From NCBI GenBank assembly GCA_963721305.1, contig CAVRIR010000005.1, positions 744,001 through 808,000 on the forward strand: DNA of 64,000 nt, given 5' to 3'. Of this stretch, positions 1-9,450 are shown piece after piece. The translations under genes and the position numbers were made by a program. The stretch is from DATAES01 sp963721305. Lineage in GTDB: Bacteria; Actinomycetota; Acidimicrobiia; Acidimicrobiales; JACDCH01. Position 1 is the stretch's first letter; each line of letters begins with the position of its first letter. The notes below the pieces were generated by a model. The model was not told where the DNA came from and did not search any database. It was given only the letters and a program-made list of their open reading frames with translations.

Positions 1-810
1 CTCGAGGATGTTCGCACCGGTTGCGCCGCCGGCGGTGATGCCGAGGCCGTCGTTGAGCCATCGGTCACCGAAGCTCTGCGTGTAGTCGGGGGTGACGACA
101 GTCGACGTCTCCGGGTTCGAACCGGCAACGTTGTTGGGACTCTGCGCCGCCGTGCCCATCTTGTACGAGGCCATGTAGTTGCCAGACGTCAGGTTGAACG
201 TGTACTGCACGCCGGTCGTGCCCACGCTGCCGCCCGTCAACGTGTCGGAGTGGAAGAGGTAGACGTCGCCGAAGCCCTTCGGATGGAGCGGATCGGTGAC
301 GCTCACCAACTCGCGCGTGGAGGCGTCCACGTTCGCCGGCGCGCCGGCCGAGGCAGGCGCCGGCTGACCGGCATCATCCGCGAGGAACGACACCTCGTCG
401 ACGGCGCCCAATCCGGTGTGCGACGCGACACCGGTGAACGTGGGCGTCCACGTGTATCCCGGGCTCGCCGTCTGCGGGTTGGTGTAGACGAGCATCGTGT
501 ACGGCGAGCCGCCGGGCAGCGTTGCGTACGACGACTGCGGACGGTTGAGGATCTTGCCGGGGTTGACCTCGTCTCGCTGGTCGACCTGCACCGGCACCCG
601 CACCCAGACGGACCCGTTCCATGCGAAGCCCACGACGTGCATCGGATCGCTCCCCAGCAACTTCGGGAACGACGACCCTTGCAGCACGATCGGCTCGTCA
701 GGACGCACCAACGCCGCGCCGTTCTTGGTGCAGGCAGTGAGGAAGCCGGCCAGCAGCGTGAGTCCGATGGCCGCGGTCGCGATCGACCGCCAGGGGTGGC
801 TCTGTGTCAT
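1..810 (-). CDS. Putative secreted lipoprotein of unknown function (3' end outside window)
   Basis: The frame is open on the minus strand from an ATG at 810 to the window edge, giving 270 codons without a stop. The N-terminus is a clear lipoprotein signal: Arg at residue 8, a hydrophobic stretch (about 11-24) and a lipobox LTAC with Cys27 as the probable lipidated residue. The mature part is rich in Gly, Thr, Val and aromatic residues, as in extracellular beta-structured proteins, and contains segments such as FAWNGSVWVRVPVQVDQRD and HPKGFGDVYLFHSD. I recognise no family. It lies downstream of the aminopeptidase gene on the same strand, separated by 97 bp. Gene reality is well supported by the signal and codon bias; function is unknown. 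Confidence 0.8.
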   Translation of the reverse strand, partial: MTQSHPWRSIATAAIGLTLLAGFLTACTKNGAALVRPDEPIVLQGSSFPKLLGSDPMHVVGFAWNGSVWVRVPVQVDQRDEVNPGKILNRPQSSYATLPGGSPYTMLVYTNPQTASPGYTWTPTFTGVASHTGLGAVDEVSFLADDAGQPAPASAGAPANVDASTRELVSVTDPLHPKGFGDVYLFHSDTLTGGSVGTTGVQYTFNLTSGNYMASYKMGTAAQSPNNVAGSNPETSTVVTPDYTQSFGDRWLNDGLGITAGGATGANILE

Positions 811-871
811 CGCTCGAGCAGGCTAATCAGCCGCCCAGGACCCGCTGACCACCTCCACCCTCCGGGTCGTT

Positions 872-883
872 TCCGGCGCCGGA
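872..883. terminator. Short perfect palindrome, weak terminator candidate
   Basis: TCCGGCGCCGGA is a 12-bp perfect palindrome in the 97-bp gap after the aminopeptidase stop codon. There is no T-tract, so a role in termination is only a guess. Confidence 0.25.
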
Positions 884-907
884 GCATCGCCATTGCACCG
901 CCATTCC

Positions 908-2296
908 CTACGGGCGCTTGAACGTCCGCAGCAGCTCCACCAACGTGCGGACACCGAACCCGGTTCCGCCCGCAGAGAGCTCACCGTCGTCGTCGTCGCC
1001 GAACGCAGGTCCGGCGATGTCGAGGTGTGCCCACGGGATGCCGTCACCCACGAAGCGCTTCAGGAAGAGCGCGGCGGTGATCGTGCCGGCGCCGCGCCCA
1101 CCGACGTTCTTGAGGTCGGCGATCTTCGAGTCGAGCTCGCGGTTGTACGCGGCGTACAGGGGCAACGGCCAGATCGGCTCGCCCGCAGCGTCCGCGGCGG
1201 TCTGCACCTGTGCCGTGAACGAGTCGTTGTTGCCGAGCACGGCCGCGACCTTGTTGCCCAGCGCGACGACCGCGGCGCCGGTCAACGTGGCGACGTCGAC
1301 GATCGCCGCCGGGTGCTCTTCGCTCGCCGCGACCAATCCGTCCGCAAGGATGAGACGTCCTTCCGCGTCGGTGTTGAGCACCTCGACCGTGGTGCCGTTG
1401 CCGTAGCGGATCACGTCGCCGATGCGCTGCGCGTCGCCGCCGAGCATGTTGTCGGTGAGCGGCAGGAAGCCACGCACGCGCACCTTCACGCCGACCTCGG
1501 CCGCGACCGACATGGCCGCAGCCACCGCCGCCGCGCCACCCATATCGCCCTTCATCCCGATCATTCCGTCGGTCGGCTTGATGGAGAGACCACCGGAGTC
1601 GAACGTGATGCCCTTGCCGACCAGCGCCACCGTCATGCGCGCCGGCGTCTCGGGCTCGTAGGTCAGCTCGACCCAGCGAGGCGGATTGGTCGAGCCGCGG
1701 TTGACCGCCAGCAGGCCCGCATAGCCCGCCTTCTCGATCGCGTTCTCGGTGAGCACCTTCGCGGTCAGCCCGGATCGCTTCGCGAGCGCGCACAACTCGT
1801 CGGCGAACGCCGGTGCCGTGAGCGAACCACCTGGCTCGTTCACGAGATCGCGTGCGATCGCGACTGCTTCGGCGAGTCGAGCGCCGCGCTCGAGCGCGGC
1901 ACGGGCGCGCTGCCCTCCCCCGCCGACGACGGTCACCTCGTTGATTCGATTCGGCTTCGGATCCGAGCGGTACTTCGTGAACCGGTACGCGCCGAGCGCG
2001 AAGCCTTCCGCGACGGATTGTGTCGCCGGCAACGTCGTCGCGATGCGCTCGCATTGCGCGACCGCGCGCGCCGCGGCGCCCGCGGCTTTGCGCAACGCGT
2101 TGTCGTCGGGTGCGTCCGCCCCGTTCTTGCCGAGGCCGACGAGCAACCGACCGGGCAGCCACGCCGTCTTGCCGAGAGCTCCCTCGAAGCCGGCGGCGCG
2201 GAGCACCGGATCATCCGGCACCGCTCCTGCCGTGACGCCTTCGACGACGACGTCGACGTTGTCTGGAACCTCGCGGCTGAGATCGAACGAGATCAC
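908..2296 (-). CDS. pepA: Leucyl aminopeptidase, M17 family
   Basis: Cytosolic two-metal aminopeptidase that removes N-terminal residues from peptides. The M17 catalytic core is complete: the metal/lysine region VGKGITFDSGG, KGDMGG, and the family signature NTDAEGRL near the C-terminal third. A start upstream at 2350 is possible, but GTG at 2296 is preferred: it forms a GTGA overlap with the stop of the upstream adenosyltransferase gene, and GGGAGG lies 5 nt before it. That gives 462 aa, slightly short of typical bacterial PepA (about 480-500). The overlap indicates translational coupling with the adenosyltransferase. Codon usage is typical of the window. Some members of this family also bind DNA, but nothing here supports that. 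Confidence 0.93.
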   Translation of the reverse strand: MISFDLSREVPDNVDVVVEGVTAGAVPDDPVLRAAGFEGALGKTAWLPGRLLVGLGKNGADAPDDNALRKAAGAAARAVAQCERIATTLPATQSVAEGFALGAYRFTKYRSDPKPNRINEVTVVGGGGQRARAALERGARLAEAVAIARDLVNEPGGSLTAPAFADELCALAKRSGLTAKVLTENAIEKAGYAGLLAVNRGSTNPPRWVELTYEPETPARMTVALVGKGITFDSGGLSIKPTDGMIGMKGDMGGAAAVAAAMSVAAEVGVKVRVRGFLPLTDNMLGGDAQRIGDVIRYGNGTTVEVLNTDAEGRLILADGLVAASEEHPAAIVDVATLTGAAVVALGNKVAAVLGNNDSFTAQVQTAADAAGEPIWPLPLYAAYNRELDSKIADLKNVGGRGAGTITAALFLKRFVGDGIPWAHLDIAGPAFGDDDDGELSAGGTGFGVRTLVELLRTFKRP

Positions 2297-2832
2297 GGTC
2301 CCTCCCTGGTGGGCAACGAAGTGCCTTCCTGCCAGCGGGCCATCGTCCACAACAGGTCGGACAAACGATTGAGATACGGGACGACGGCGGATCCGTCCGC
2401 CGCCGCAGACAACGCATGACGTTCAGCGCGGCGTACGACGGTACGCGCGACGTCGAGCAGCGCGGCGACGGGTGACTCGCCGGGGACGACGAACTCGACG
2501 GGTGGATCGAACCGCGCGGACAGCTCGTCGATGGACTGCTCGAGCGCCGCGACCATGTCGTCGGTGACGAGGTTCTGGCCGGGCGTGAGCTTCGAGCGGT
2601 TGGCCGGATCGGTTGCGAGCTCGGCCATGAGCACCCAGAGGTCACGCTCGAGCCCGATGAGCATGCGGTCGAGCTCGCTCGCACGCGCACACTGCGCTCG
2701 GACGACACCGAGCGCCGCCTGCGCCTCGTCGACCGCGCCGTAGGCGGTCGGCGCGGGTCCGTCCTTGCGCACACGGCCGCCGTACAGCAACCCGGTGGTG
2801 CCGTCGTCGCCCTTGCGGGTGTAGATCTTCAT
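2293..2832 (-). CDS. pduO: ATP:cob(I)alamin adenosyltransferase, PduO type
   Basis: Transfers the adenosyl group of ATP to cob(I)alamin to make coenzyme B12. The N-terminal ATP-binding signature TRKGDDGTTGLLYGG starts at residue 5. The conserved RRAERHALSAA helix and the NRLSDLLWTMARW segment near the C-terminus are also present. The length (179 aa) is normal for the trimeric PduO/MMAB family. It is divergent from metH (64 bp between the starts), so two B12-related genes share one intergenic region, and it overlaps pepA by 4 bp. I saw no cobalamin riboswitch in the 64-bp gap. Confidence 0.95.
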   Translation of the reverse strand: MKIYTRKGDDGTTGLLYGGRVRKDGPAPTAYGAVDEAQAALGVVRAQCARASELDRMLIGLERDLWVLMAELATDPANRSKLTPGQNLVTDDMVAALEQSIDELSARFDPPVEFVVPGESPVAALLDVARTVVRRAERHALSAAADGSAVVPYLNRLSDLLWTMARWQEGTSLPTREGP

Positions 2833-2896
2833 CTCCGGGGGAGCCTAGGCAGGAATGGCATTCGGGCCGGTTGGCAGCCGCCCGTACACTTGTCTG

Positions 2897-5800
2897 ATGG
2901 GTCGGAGCCGGTATCTCGAAACCATCGACCAGCGCGTCGTCGTCTACGACGGCGCATTCGGCACCTACATGCAGCAGCAGGGACTGACCGCGGACGACTT
3001 CGGCGGTCACGACCTCGAAGGCTGCAACGAGATGCTCGTGCTCACCCGACCTGACCTCATCGCGCAGATGCACGACGACTTCTTCCGCGTCGGTGTCGAT
3101 GTCGTCGAGACCGCGACGTTCGGTGCGTTCGCCGTGCCCCTCGGCGAATACGGCATCGCCGACAAGGCACACGAGATCAACCTGAAGGCAGCGCAGATCG
3201 CGCGTGAGGTCGCGAGCGGCCACGACGGGTTCGTCGCCGGTTCGATCGGACCGGGCACGAAGTTCGCGTCGCTCGGACAGATCAGCTTCGCCGACCTTCG
3301 CGACGCGTACGAGGTCGAGTGCCGAGGCCTTCTCGAGGGCGGCGTCGACCTCCTGCTCATCGAGACGCAGTTCGACCTGCTCGGCCTGAAAGCCGCCGTG
3401 GTCGGCGCACGCCGAGCAATGGCCGCGCTCGACGTTCATGTGCCACTGCAGACACAGGTCACCGTCGAGCTGACCGGCCGCATGCTTCCCGGCACCGAGA
3501 TCGCCGCCGCCCTGTGCGCGATCGACGCGTTGAAGGTCGATGTCGTCGGCCTCAACTGCGCGACCGGTCCGGCGGAGATGACCGAGCATCTGCGCCACCT
3601 GTCGCAGCACTCGCGCCTGCCGATCTCGTGCATACCGAACGCCGGCCTTCCGTCCGTCGTCGACGGACAGATGCACTACGACCTCACGCCCGACCAGCTC
3701 GCCGATTACCACAGCCGGTTCGTCACCGAGCTCGGTGTGCAGGTGGTCGGCGGCTGTTGCGGCACGACGCCCGAGCACCTGCGCGCCGTCGTCGAGCGCT
3801 GCCGCGACCTCACGCCCGCTCGCCGCCACGCAGTCCACGAGCCCGGTGCGGCTTCCATGTACTCATTCACGCCGTTCGACCAGGACATCACCTACCTGAC
3901 GATCGGCGAGCGCACGAACGCCAACGGCTCGAAGAAGTTCCGCGACGCGATGCTCGACGCCGATTGGGACACGTGCGTGCAGATGGCGCGCGAGCAGGAG
4001 AAGGAAGGCGCGCACGTGCTCGACGTGTGCGTCGATTACGTCGGCCGTGACGGCGCAGCCGACATGGACGAGATCGCGCGCCGCTTCGCAACCCAGGCGA
4101 CCGTCCCGCTGGTGCTCGACTCCACCGAGCCGCCGGTCATGGAAGCAGGCCTCCAGTGGCTCGGCGGCCGCGCCATCCTCAATTCCGCCAACCTCGAAGA
4201 CGGCGAGGCTCCCGGCTCCCGGCTCGACCGCGTGTTCTCGCTCGCGCGCGAGTACGGCGCTGCGGTCATCTGTCTGCTGATCGACGAGCAGGGTCAGGCG
4301 CGCGACATCGAATGGAAGATGCGGGTCGCGCACCGAATCCTCGACATCGCGACGAATCGCTACGGCCTCGAGGCGAGCGACCTGATCTTCGATGCGCTGA
4401 CGTTCCCGCTGTCGACCGGCGGCGAGGATCTCCGCGGCGACGCGATGGCGACGATCGAAGCGATCCGGCGCATCAAGTCCGAGCTTCCGGGTGCCCACAC
4501 GGTCCTCGGCCTGTCGAACGTGTCCTTCGGTCTGAAGCCTGCAGCGCGGCACGCATTGAACTCGGTGTTCCTGCACGAGTGCCGCGACGCCGGGCTCGAC
4601 GCGGCGATCGTGCATGCGGCGCGCATCATGCCGCTCAACCGCATCCCCGACGAGCAGGTGCAGGTCTGTCTCGACCTCATCTACGACCGCCGCGACCCGT
4701 CGACCGGCTACGACCCGTTGCAGAAGCTGCTCGAGCTGTTCGCCGACGTCGAGACGACGGCGACGGTGAAGGAGGATCGCTCGGGTTGGCCGGTCGACAA
4801 GCGCCTTTCGCAACGCATCATCGACGGCGACCGCGACGGCCTGACCGCCGACCTCGACGAGGCACTCGCCGGAGGCCTGTCCGCACTCGCCATCATCAAC
4901 GACGTCCTCCTCGAGGGGATGAAGGTGGTCGGCGAGCTGTTCGGCTCGGGCCAGATGCAGCTGCCGTTCGTCCTGCAGTCGGCCGAGACGATGAAGACCG
5001 CCGTCGCCTACCTCGAACCGCACATGGAGAAGGTCGACGGCGGCAGCTCGAAGGGACGCATCGTCCTTGCCACGGTGAAGGGCGACGTCCACGACATCGG
5101 CAAGAACCTCGTCGACATCATCCTCACGAACAACGGCTACGAGGTGCACAACCTCGGCATCAAGGTGTCGATCACCGAGATGATCGAGAAGGCGCTCGAA
5201 GTGAAGGCCGACGCCATCGGCATGAGCGGCCTGCTCGTGAAGTCCACGCTGATCATGCGCGACAACCTCGAGGAGCTCAATGGGCGCGGCCTCGCCGACA
5301 TCCCGATCTTGCTCGGCGGCGCCGCGCTGACGAGGTCCTACGTCGAGCGCGATCTGCGCGACGTGTACCTCGGTCGATTGTTCTACGGCAAGGACGCGTT
5401 CGAAGGTCTGCGGGTGATGGACCGGCTCGGTGCGGTCCGACGCGGCGACGAGGCCGACGACCCCGACTGGGGACGGTTGCCGTCCGAGTCGCACGTGCCA
5501 GCGCGCGCGTCGGTCGGACTCGCGCCGCGCGAGGCCGTCGACCCTGCGTCGCTGCCCTCGCGTTCGCCCGAGGTCGAGGAGACCAACGAGATCTTCGTGC
5601 CGCCGTTCACCGGTCCGCGGATCGTCAAGGGCCTACCGATCGACGACATCGCCGGCTACCTCAACGAGACCGCTCTGTTCCGCAACCAGTGGCAGTACCG
5701 TCCCGAGGAGGGCGAGGACGACGACGCCTTCAAGGCGCGCATCCGTCCCGTCCTGCGCGACGAGCTCGCCAAGGCGAAGGCGGACGACCTGCTGCAGCCC

Positions 5801-6385
5801 GCCGTCGTGTATGGGTTCTTCCCCGCGTCCGGTGACGGCAACGACATCGTGATCTGGGAAGACGAGTCGCGCGATCGCGAGATCACTCGGTTCGCGTTCC
5901 CGCGGCAGACGAAGGCGCCGTACCTGTGCATCGCCGACATGGTGCGTCCGATCGAAGCGAGCGAGGTCGACTACGTCGCGTTCCACATCGTGACCATGGG
6001 CCCGGCGGTGTCGGAAGCGACGGCGAAGTTGTTCGCCGACGACCGATACCAGGACTACCTGCACCTCCACGGCCTCGGCGTCGAGATGGCCGAGGCGCTG
6101 GCGGAGTACTGGCATCGGCGCATCCGCGAGGAGTGGGGTTTCGCCGACCAGGACGGCCCTTCACTGTCGGGGTTGTTCCGGCAGCAGTACCGAGGTGGCC
6201 GGTACTCGTGGGGTTATCCCGCGTGCCCCGACCTCGAGGACAACATGAAGGTGCTCGAGCTGCTCGACGGCGGCCGCATCGGCCTCGAGTGCTCCGAGGA
6301 GACGGCCTTCCAGTTCCAGCCCGAGCAGACGACCTCGGCGATCATCTGCCACCACCCGAAGGCCAAGTACTTCGTCGCTCGGTAG
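2897..6385 (+). CDS. metH: Cobalamin-dependent methionine synthase
   Basis: Methylates homocysteine using 5-methyltetrahydrofolate through a B12 cofactor. All four modules are in order. The homocysteine-binding barrel has zinc ligands at about Cys221 and Cys287/Cys288 (VGGCCGT). The pterin-binding barrel begins near YLTIGERTNANGSKKF. The B12 module contains DVHDIGKN, with the cobalt-binding His at about residue 732. The C-terminal AdoMet reactivation domain contains RYSWGYPACPDL. The start is taken at ATG 2897 (MGRSRYLETI), because the residues encoded upstream of it do not resemble the family. The resulting 1162 aa is close to characterised MetH proteins. The 3' end converges on the LigD-polymerase gene 33 bp away. 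The frame is intact over nearly 3.5 kb. Confidence 0.97.
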   Translation: MGRSRYLETIDQRVVVYDGAFGTYMQQQGLTADDFGGHDLEGCNEMLVLTRPDLIAQMHDDFFRVGVDVVETATFGAFAVPLGEYGIADKAHEINLKAAQIAREVASGHDGFVAGSIGPGTKFASLGQISFADLRDAYEVECRGLLEGGVDLLLIETQFDLLGLKAAVVGARRAMAALDVHVPLQTQVTVELTGRMLPGTEIAAALCAIDALKVDVVGLNCATGPAEMTEHLRHLSQHSRLPISCIPNAGLPSVVDGQMHYDLTPDQLADYHSRFVTELGVQVVGGCCGTTPEHLRAVVERCRDLTPARRHAVHEPGAASMYSFTPFDQDITYLTIGERTNANGSKKFRDAMLDADWDTCVQMAREQEKEGAHVLDVCVDYVGRDGAADMDEIARRFATQATVPLVLDSTEPPVMEAGLQWLGGRAILNSANLEDGEAPGSRLDRVFSLAREYGAAVICLLIDEQGQARDIEWKMRVAHRILDIATNRYGLEASDLIFDALTFPLSTGGEDLRGDAMATIEAIRRIKSELPGAHTVLGLSNVSFGLKPAARHALNSVFLHECRDAGLDAAIVHAARIMPLNRIPDEQVQVCLDLIYDRRDPSTGYDPLQKLLELFADVETTATVKEDRSGWPVDKRLSQRIIDGDRDGLTADLDEALAGGLSALAIINDVLLEGMKVVGELFGSGQMQLPFVLQSAETMKTAVAYLEPHMEKVDGGSSKGRIVLATVKGDVHDIGKNLVDIILTNNGYEVHNLGIKVSITEMIEKALEVKADAIGMSGLLVKSTLIMRDNLEELNGRGLADIPILLGGAALTRSYVERDLRDVYLGRLFYGKDAFEGLRVMDRLGAVRRGDEADDPDWGRLPSESHVPARASVGLAPREAVDPASLPSRSPEVEETNEIFVPPFTGPRIVKGLPIDDIAGYLNETALFRNQWQYRPEEGEDDDAFKARIRPVLRDELAKAKADDLLQPAVVYGFFPASGDGNDIVIWEDESRDREITRFAFPRQTKAPYLCIADMVRPIEASEVDYVAFHIVTMGPAVSEATAKLFADDRYQDYLHLHGLGVEMAEALAEYWHRRIREEWGFADQDGPSLSGLFRQQYRGGRYSWGYPACPDLEDNMKVLELLDGGRIGLECSEETAFQFQPEQTTSAIICHHPKAKYFVAR

Positions 6386-6418
6386 CCCGCGCGGCCACGG
6401 CTAGCGCGAACCGGTTCG

Positions 6419-7334
6419 TCACGACGGGGCGAGTGGCAGCTCCTGTTCGAGCGTCGCCGTCGGCTCCCAAAGGTCGCCGAGGTCCTCGACGCGGTCGAGG
6501 ACATCCGGCGCTTCGAACGACAGCGGGGCTCCCTCCTCGACCGCGTCGTCGACCTCGTCCCATGTGACCGGCGCCGACACCGTCGGCTCGGGGACGCGCC
6601 CGCAGCGAATACGCGCAGATCGTTGTCTTGTGGCGCGAGTTCTGGCTCCAGTCGATGAAGACCTTCCCCTTGCGCAGCTCCTTGCGCATGTTCGAGAGCA
6701 CCCGATCGCCGTGGTGCTTCTCCATCGCCTGCGCGACCGCGAGCGCGAACGAAGAGGCCTGCTCATGGGTGAGCGGCGCGCGGTTGACCGGCACGTACAC
6801 CTGTAGCCCTTTCGAGCCGGACGTCTTCGCGAAGCATTCGAGGTCGAGACCGGCGAGCACGTCACGGATCCACAAGCCGACTTCGGCGCAGTCGCGGATG
6901 TCGGCCGGCGCACCGGGATCGAGATCGAACACGACCATCGTCGGCGTCTCGATGTCGTCGCAGCGCGCCATCGGTGCATGCAGCTCGAGCGCGGCGAGGT
7001 TCGCGGCCCACACGACGGACGGCTCGTCCGCGAGCCGGCAGTAGTCGATCGCACCACCGTGATCGCCAGGGCCGGGGGCGACCTGCACCCAGTCCGGACG
7101 GTGCGACGGACAGCGCTTCTCGAAGAACGAACCGGCGTCGACGCCGTTCGGGAACCGTCGCATGGTGATGCCGCGGTCGCCGAGATGGGTCAGCAACACG
7201 GGCGCGATGCGCGCGTAGTAGTCGATCACCTCGCCCTTGGTGAATCCCGTATCGGGATAGAGCACCTTGTCGAGGTTCGAGACCTTGAGCTGCCGCCCGC
7301 CGATCGTGACATTGGCAGGCTTCGACTCGGGCAC
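6419..7334 (-). CDS. LigD-type DNA polymerase/primase domain protein (single frameshift near 3' end)
   Basis: Free-standing homologue of the polymerase domain of ligase D, which fills and extends ends during non-homologous end joining. Visible motifs are KVLYPDTGFTKGEVIDYY near the N-terminus, the catalytic VVFDLDPG, SGSKGLQVYVP and FIDWSQNSRHKTT. After the residues SLRARP the frame breaks: the expected C-terminus (EPTVSAPVTWDEVDDAVEEG and on to LPLAPS) continues in another frame. Removing one base from the GGGG run at 6590-6593 joins the two and gives about 304 aa, the normal domain length. There is no ligase or nuclease domain here. It lies 90 bp downstream of ku on the same strand. The break is more likely sequence error than decay, since both parts are well conserved. 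Confidence 0.88.
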
Positions 7335-7359
7335 GCCGCTGGTCTACCCGCTCCACCCC

Positions 7360-7407
7360 GTTCTGGCGTCGGATCCGGCGGATATCCGCCGCGTCTGACG
7401 CCAGAAC
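7360..7407. repeat. Nested inverted repeat between ku and the LigD-polymerase gene
   Basis: GTTCTGGCGTC at 7360-7370 is repeated inverted as GACGCCAGAAC at 7397-7407. Inside it lies a perfect 14-bp palindrome, GGCGGATATCCGCC, at 7377-7390. It sits downstream of the ku stop codon and upstream of the next start, so it may be a terminator/attenuator hairpin or an operator. No T-tract follows in the direction of transcription. Confidence 0.7.
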
Positions 7408-7424
7408 GAACGGACGAGATCGAT

Positions 7425-8345
7425 CTAGGCGGACTTCCGCCTGCGCGGTGCTGCTTTCCTGGCAGCCGGTCTCGGTGCCGGCGCCGGCTTGGGTGCTTCC
7501 TCGGCCTCGCCGTCAGCCGGCTGCTCGTCGGCGGGCCGTCCTGTCGGGTGGCGCTGGCGCGCCTCCTTCGCCGCGCTGACGCTCGCCTCGAGCGCGGCCA
7601 TGAGATCGACGACCTTGTCGGTCGACACCGGTTGCGGCGGCGGGACCAGCTCGGTCTCGCCTGCGGCCTTGCGCTCGATGAGCTCGAGCACGCGGTTGCG
7701 GTACGTGTCCTCGAACTTGCCCGGCTCGAACGGTCCCGACAGCGACTCGATCAGCTGCTCGGCCATGCCGAGCTCACGGTCACTCACATCGATGTTCTCG
7801 ATGCCATCGAGCTCGTTGATCGTCTCGGTGTCGTTGACCTCGTCGGGGTACACCATGGTGGACAACAGGAGCTGGCCATCCTTCGGACGGACCGCGGCGA
7901 GGTACTGCTTCGACCGCATCACGAACCGGGCGATGCCGACCTTCTGCGATCGCTCCATCGCCTCGGCGAGAAGCGCATAGGGCTTCGTCGTTGCCTTGTC
8001 CGGCGCGAGGTAGTAGGCGGCGTCGTAGTAGATCGGGTCGATGTCGGCGAGATCGACGAACTCCTCGATGTCGATCGTCCGCACCGCCTCCGGGTCGAGG
8101 GCAGCCAGCTCGTCGTCGTCGATGAGCACGTAGTCACCCGACGGCAGCTCGTAGCCCTTCACGATCTCGTCGTTCGGAACCTCGGCCTCGTCGGCGGCGG
8201 ACACCTTGCGGTATCGGATCCGTGCGCCCGTCCGCCGGTCGATCTGGTTGAACGACACCGACTTGCGTGAGACCGCGTTGTAGAGCTTCACCGGGATGTT
8301 GACCAGCCCGAAGCTGATCGACCCACTCCATATGGCTCTGGGCAT
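7425..8345 (-). CDS. ku: Ku DNA end-binding protein
   Basis: Homodimeric ring protein that loads on double-strand breaks and recruits LigD-type enzymes for end joining. The N-terminus MPRAIWSGSISFGLVNIPVK is the hallmark of bacterial Ku, and the core motifs (RIRYRKV, LPSGDYVLIDDDEL, ARFVMRSKQYLAAVRP) follow. ATG 8345 is the only start that puts this motif at the N-terminus; further upstream the frame encodes low-quality Arg/Trp-rich sequence. The length is 306 aa. The C-terminal tail is rich in Lys, Arg, Ala and Pro, as in many actinobacterial Ku proteins, where it binds DNA. It forms an NHEJ pair with the downstream polymerase; the partner ligase is not in this window. Confidence 0.96.
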   Translation of the reverse strand: MPRAIWSGSISFGLVNIPVKLYNAVSRKSVSFNQIDRRTGARIRYRKVSAADEAEVPNDEIVKGYELPSGDYVLIDDDELAALDPEAVRTIDIEEFVDLADIDPIYYDAAYYLAPDKATTKPYALLAEAMERSQKVGIARFVMRSKQYLAAVRPKDGQLLLSTMVYPDEVNDTETINELDGIENIDVSDRELGMAEQLIESLSGPFEPGKFEDTYRNRVLELIERKAAGETELVPPPQPVSTDKVVDLMAALEASVSAAKEARQRHPTGRPADEQPADGEAEEAPKPAPAPRPAARKAAPRRRKSA

Positions 8346-8406
8346 GCGGACAAGTCTGCCCCGTTCCTCACTCGTTGAACAGCAACACCACCAGCAACAG
8401 GCCTGG

Positions 8407-9336
8407 TCACCGCTCGACCTCCACCTCGTCACCGTCGCTGAGCCGGTGGTTGCGACCGACTCTTTGGCCCGGAAATCGGGCCGACGGCCCCCAGATCCGG
8501 CCTCCCGTGCACGCCGCGGCAAGGTCGTGGTGGACCGTCCCGGCGACGTCGGCCACGGTCACCGGCGGCCGCAGAGCCACGGGGTGCTCCGTGATGTCGT
8601 CGCCGTAGCGGAGCCGGACTCGGACCAGGCCCGTCAGCGACCACATCCGCTCTCGCAGCACGGACATCGACTCGTCGTCGAGGATCGACACCGGCACGAC
8701 CTCGAGACCAGCGGCGACTGCTCGCAGGCGGTCGAGCCCGGCGGGCGCGTGCTCGTCAGCCTTCGTCGCCGCGATCAGGGCCGGACGCTCGATGCCCGCC
8801 TCCGCCACCTCACGTCGCACCAGTTGCAGGGCATCGACCGGCACGTCCAGGGCGTGGCAGAACACGATGCCATCGGCACCGCGCAGGACCCCGAGCAGAG
8901 CCCGGCCGCCACCCCGATCCTCGTTGGCTCCTTCGATCAGTCCCGGGACCTCGACCAGTTGCACCAGCACGCCACCGATGCGAGTGGTGGCCGGCACCGG
9001 TCGAGTGGTCGTGAAGGCGTAGTCACCGGTCCGGATCTGCACGTTCGACAGCGCCTGCAACAGCGACGACTTCCCGACATTGGGCGGGCCGACGAGGCAC
9101 AGCTGCGCAGCGCCCTGGCGACGCACCGAGATGCTGTCCCGATGGACCGTCCTGGCGCGGACCCGTGTCCGCGCCATCTCCTCGTTGACCCACTTCCGGA
9201 GATCTGCGTACGGACCGTTCTTGTAGTCCGGCAGGTCGGACAGGATGTCGTGCAGCTCGCGCAGGCGGGCTGTTCCTTCCTTGCCGCGCAATCGCCGGCG
9301 GATGACCTGCGCGTGCGTTCGATGGGGCATGGGCAT
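8407..9336 (-). CDS. Obg/DRG-like GTPase with C-terminal TGS domain
   Basis: TRAFAC-class GTPase. The G1 loop is GPPNVGKSS (about residues 82-90), the switch II region is VEVPGLIEGA, the G4 motif is TKAD, and a C-terminal TGS-like segment ends in LSDGDEVEVER. The order of helical N-terminus, G domain and TGS matches the DRG family, which is widespread in archaea and eukaryotes and sporadic in bacteria; its exact role, probably ribosome- or RNA-related, is not settled. ATG 9336 is preceded by AAGGAG at a spacing of about 9 nt. Its 3' end is 61 bp from ku on the same strand. It is divergent from the CoA-transferase gene across a 210-bp gap that contains a strong inverted repeat. Confidence 0.88.
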   Translation of the reverse strand: MPMPHRTHAQVIRRRLRGKEGTARLRELHDILSDLPDYKNGPYADLRKWVNEEMARTRVRARTVHRDSISVRRQGAAQLCLVGPPNVGKSSLLQALSNVQIRTGDYAFTTTRPVPATTRIGGVLVQLVEVPGLIEGANEDRGGGRALLGVLRGADGIVFCHALDVPVDALQLVRREVAEAGIERPALIAATKADEHAPAGLDRLRAVAAGLEVVPVSILDDESMSVLRERMWSLTGLVRVRLRYGDDITEHPVALRPPVTVADVAGTVHHDLAAACTGGRIWGPSARFPGQRVGRNHRLSDGDEVEVER

Positions 9337-9415
9337 GACGAACCGCTCCTTGCTCGATGGCAGGGAACGGCGCGCGCCACCACGCCTTCAGAGGCGGTGG
9401 ACGCGTCCTGTGCCC

Positions 9416-9450
9416 CGCCGCTTCCTCTGACGCTGAATGAGGAAGCGGCG
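9416..9450. repeat. 12-bp perfect inverted repeat in a divergent intergenic region
   Basis: CGCCGCTTCCTC (9416-9427) and GAGGAAGCGGCG (9439-9450) form a 12-bp stem with an 11-nt loop. A smaller repeat, ATCCGC-ATT-GCGGAT, follows at 9455-9469. Both genes point away from this region, so it is not a terminator for either; an operator or a 5'-UTR hairpin is more likely. Confidence 0.6.

Noticed and set aside
893..2419. 508-codon plus-strand frame opposite pepA
   Set aside because: Antisense to a complete M17 peptidase; no family features.
2833..2896. Cobalamin riboswitch between pduO and metH
   Set aside because: The gap is only 64 bp and lacks a B12-box-like conserved core; it is too short for the aptamer.
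6407..6418. CGAACCGGTTCG palindrome between metH and the LigD-polymerase gene
   Set aside because: A perfect 12-bp palindrome without a loop or T-tract; it could be chance in GC-rich DNA, so it is not listed as a terminator.
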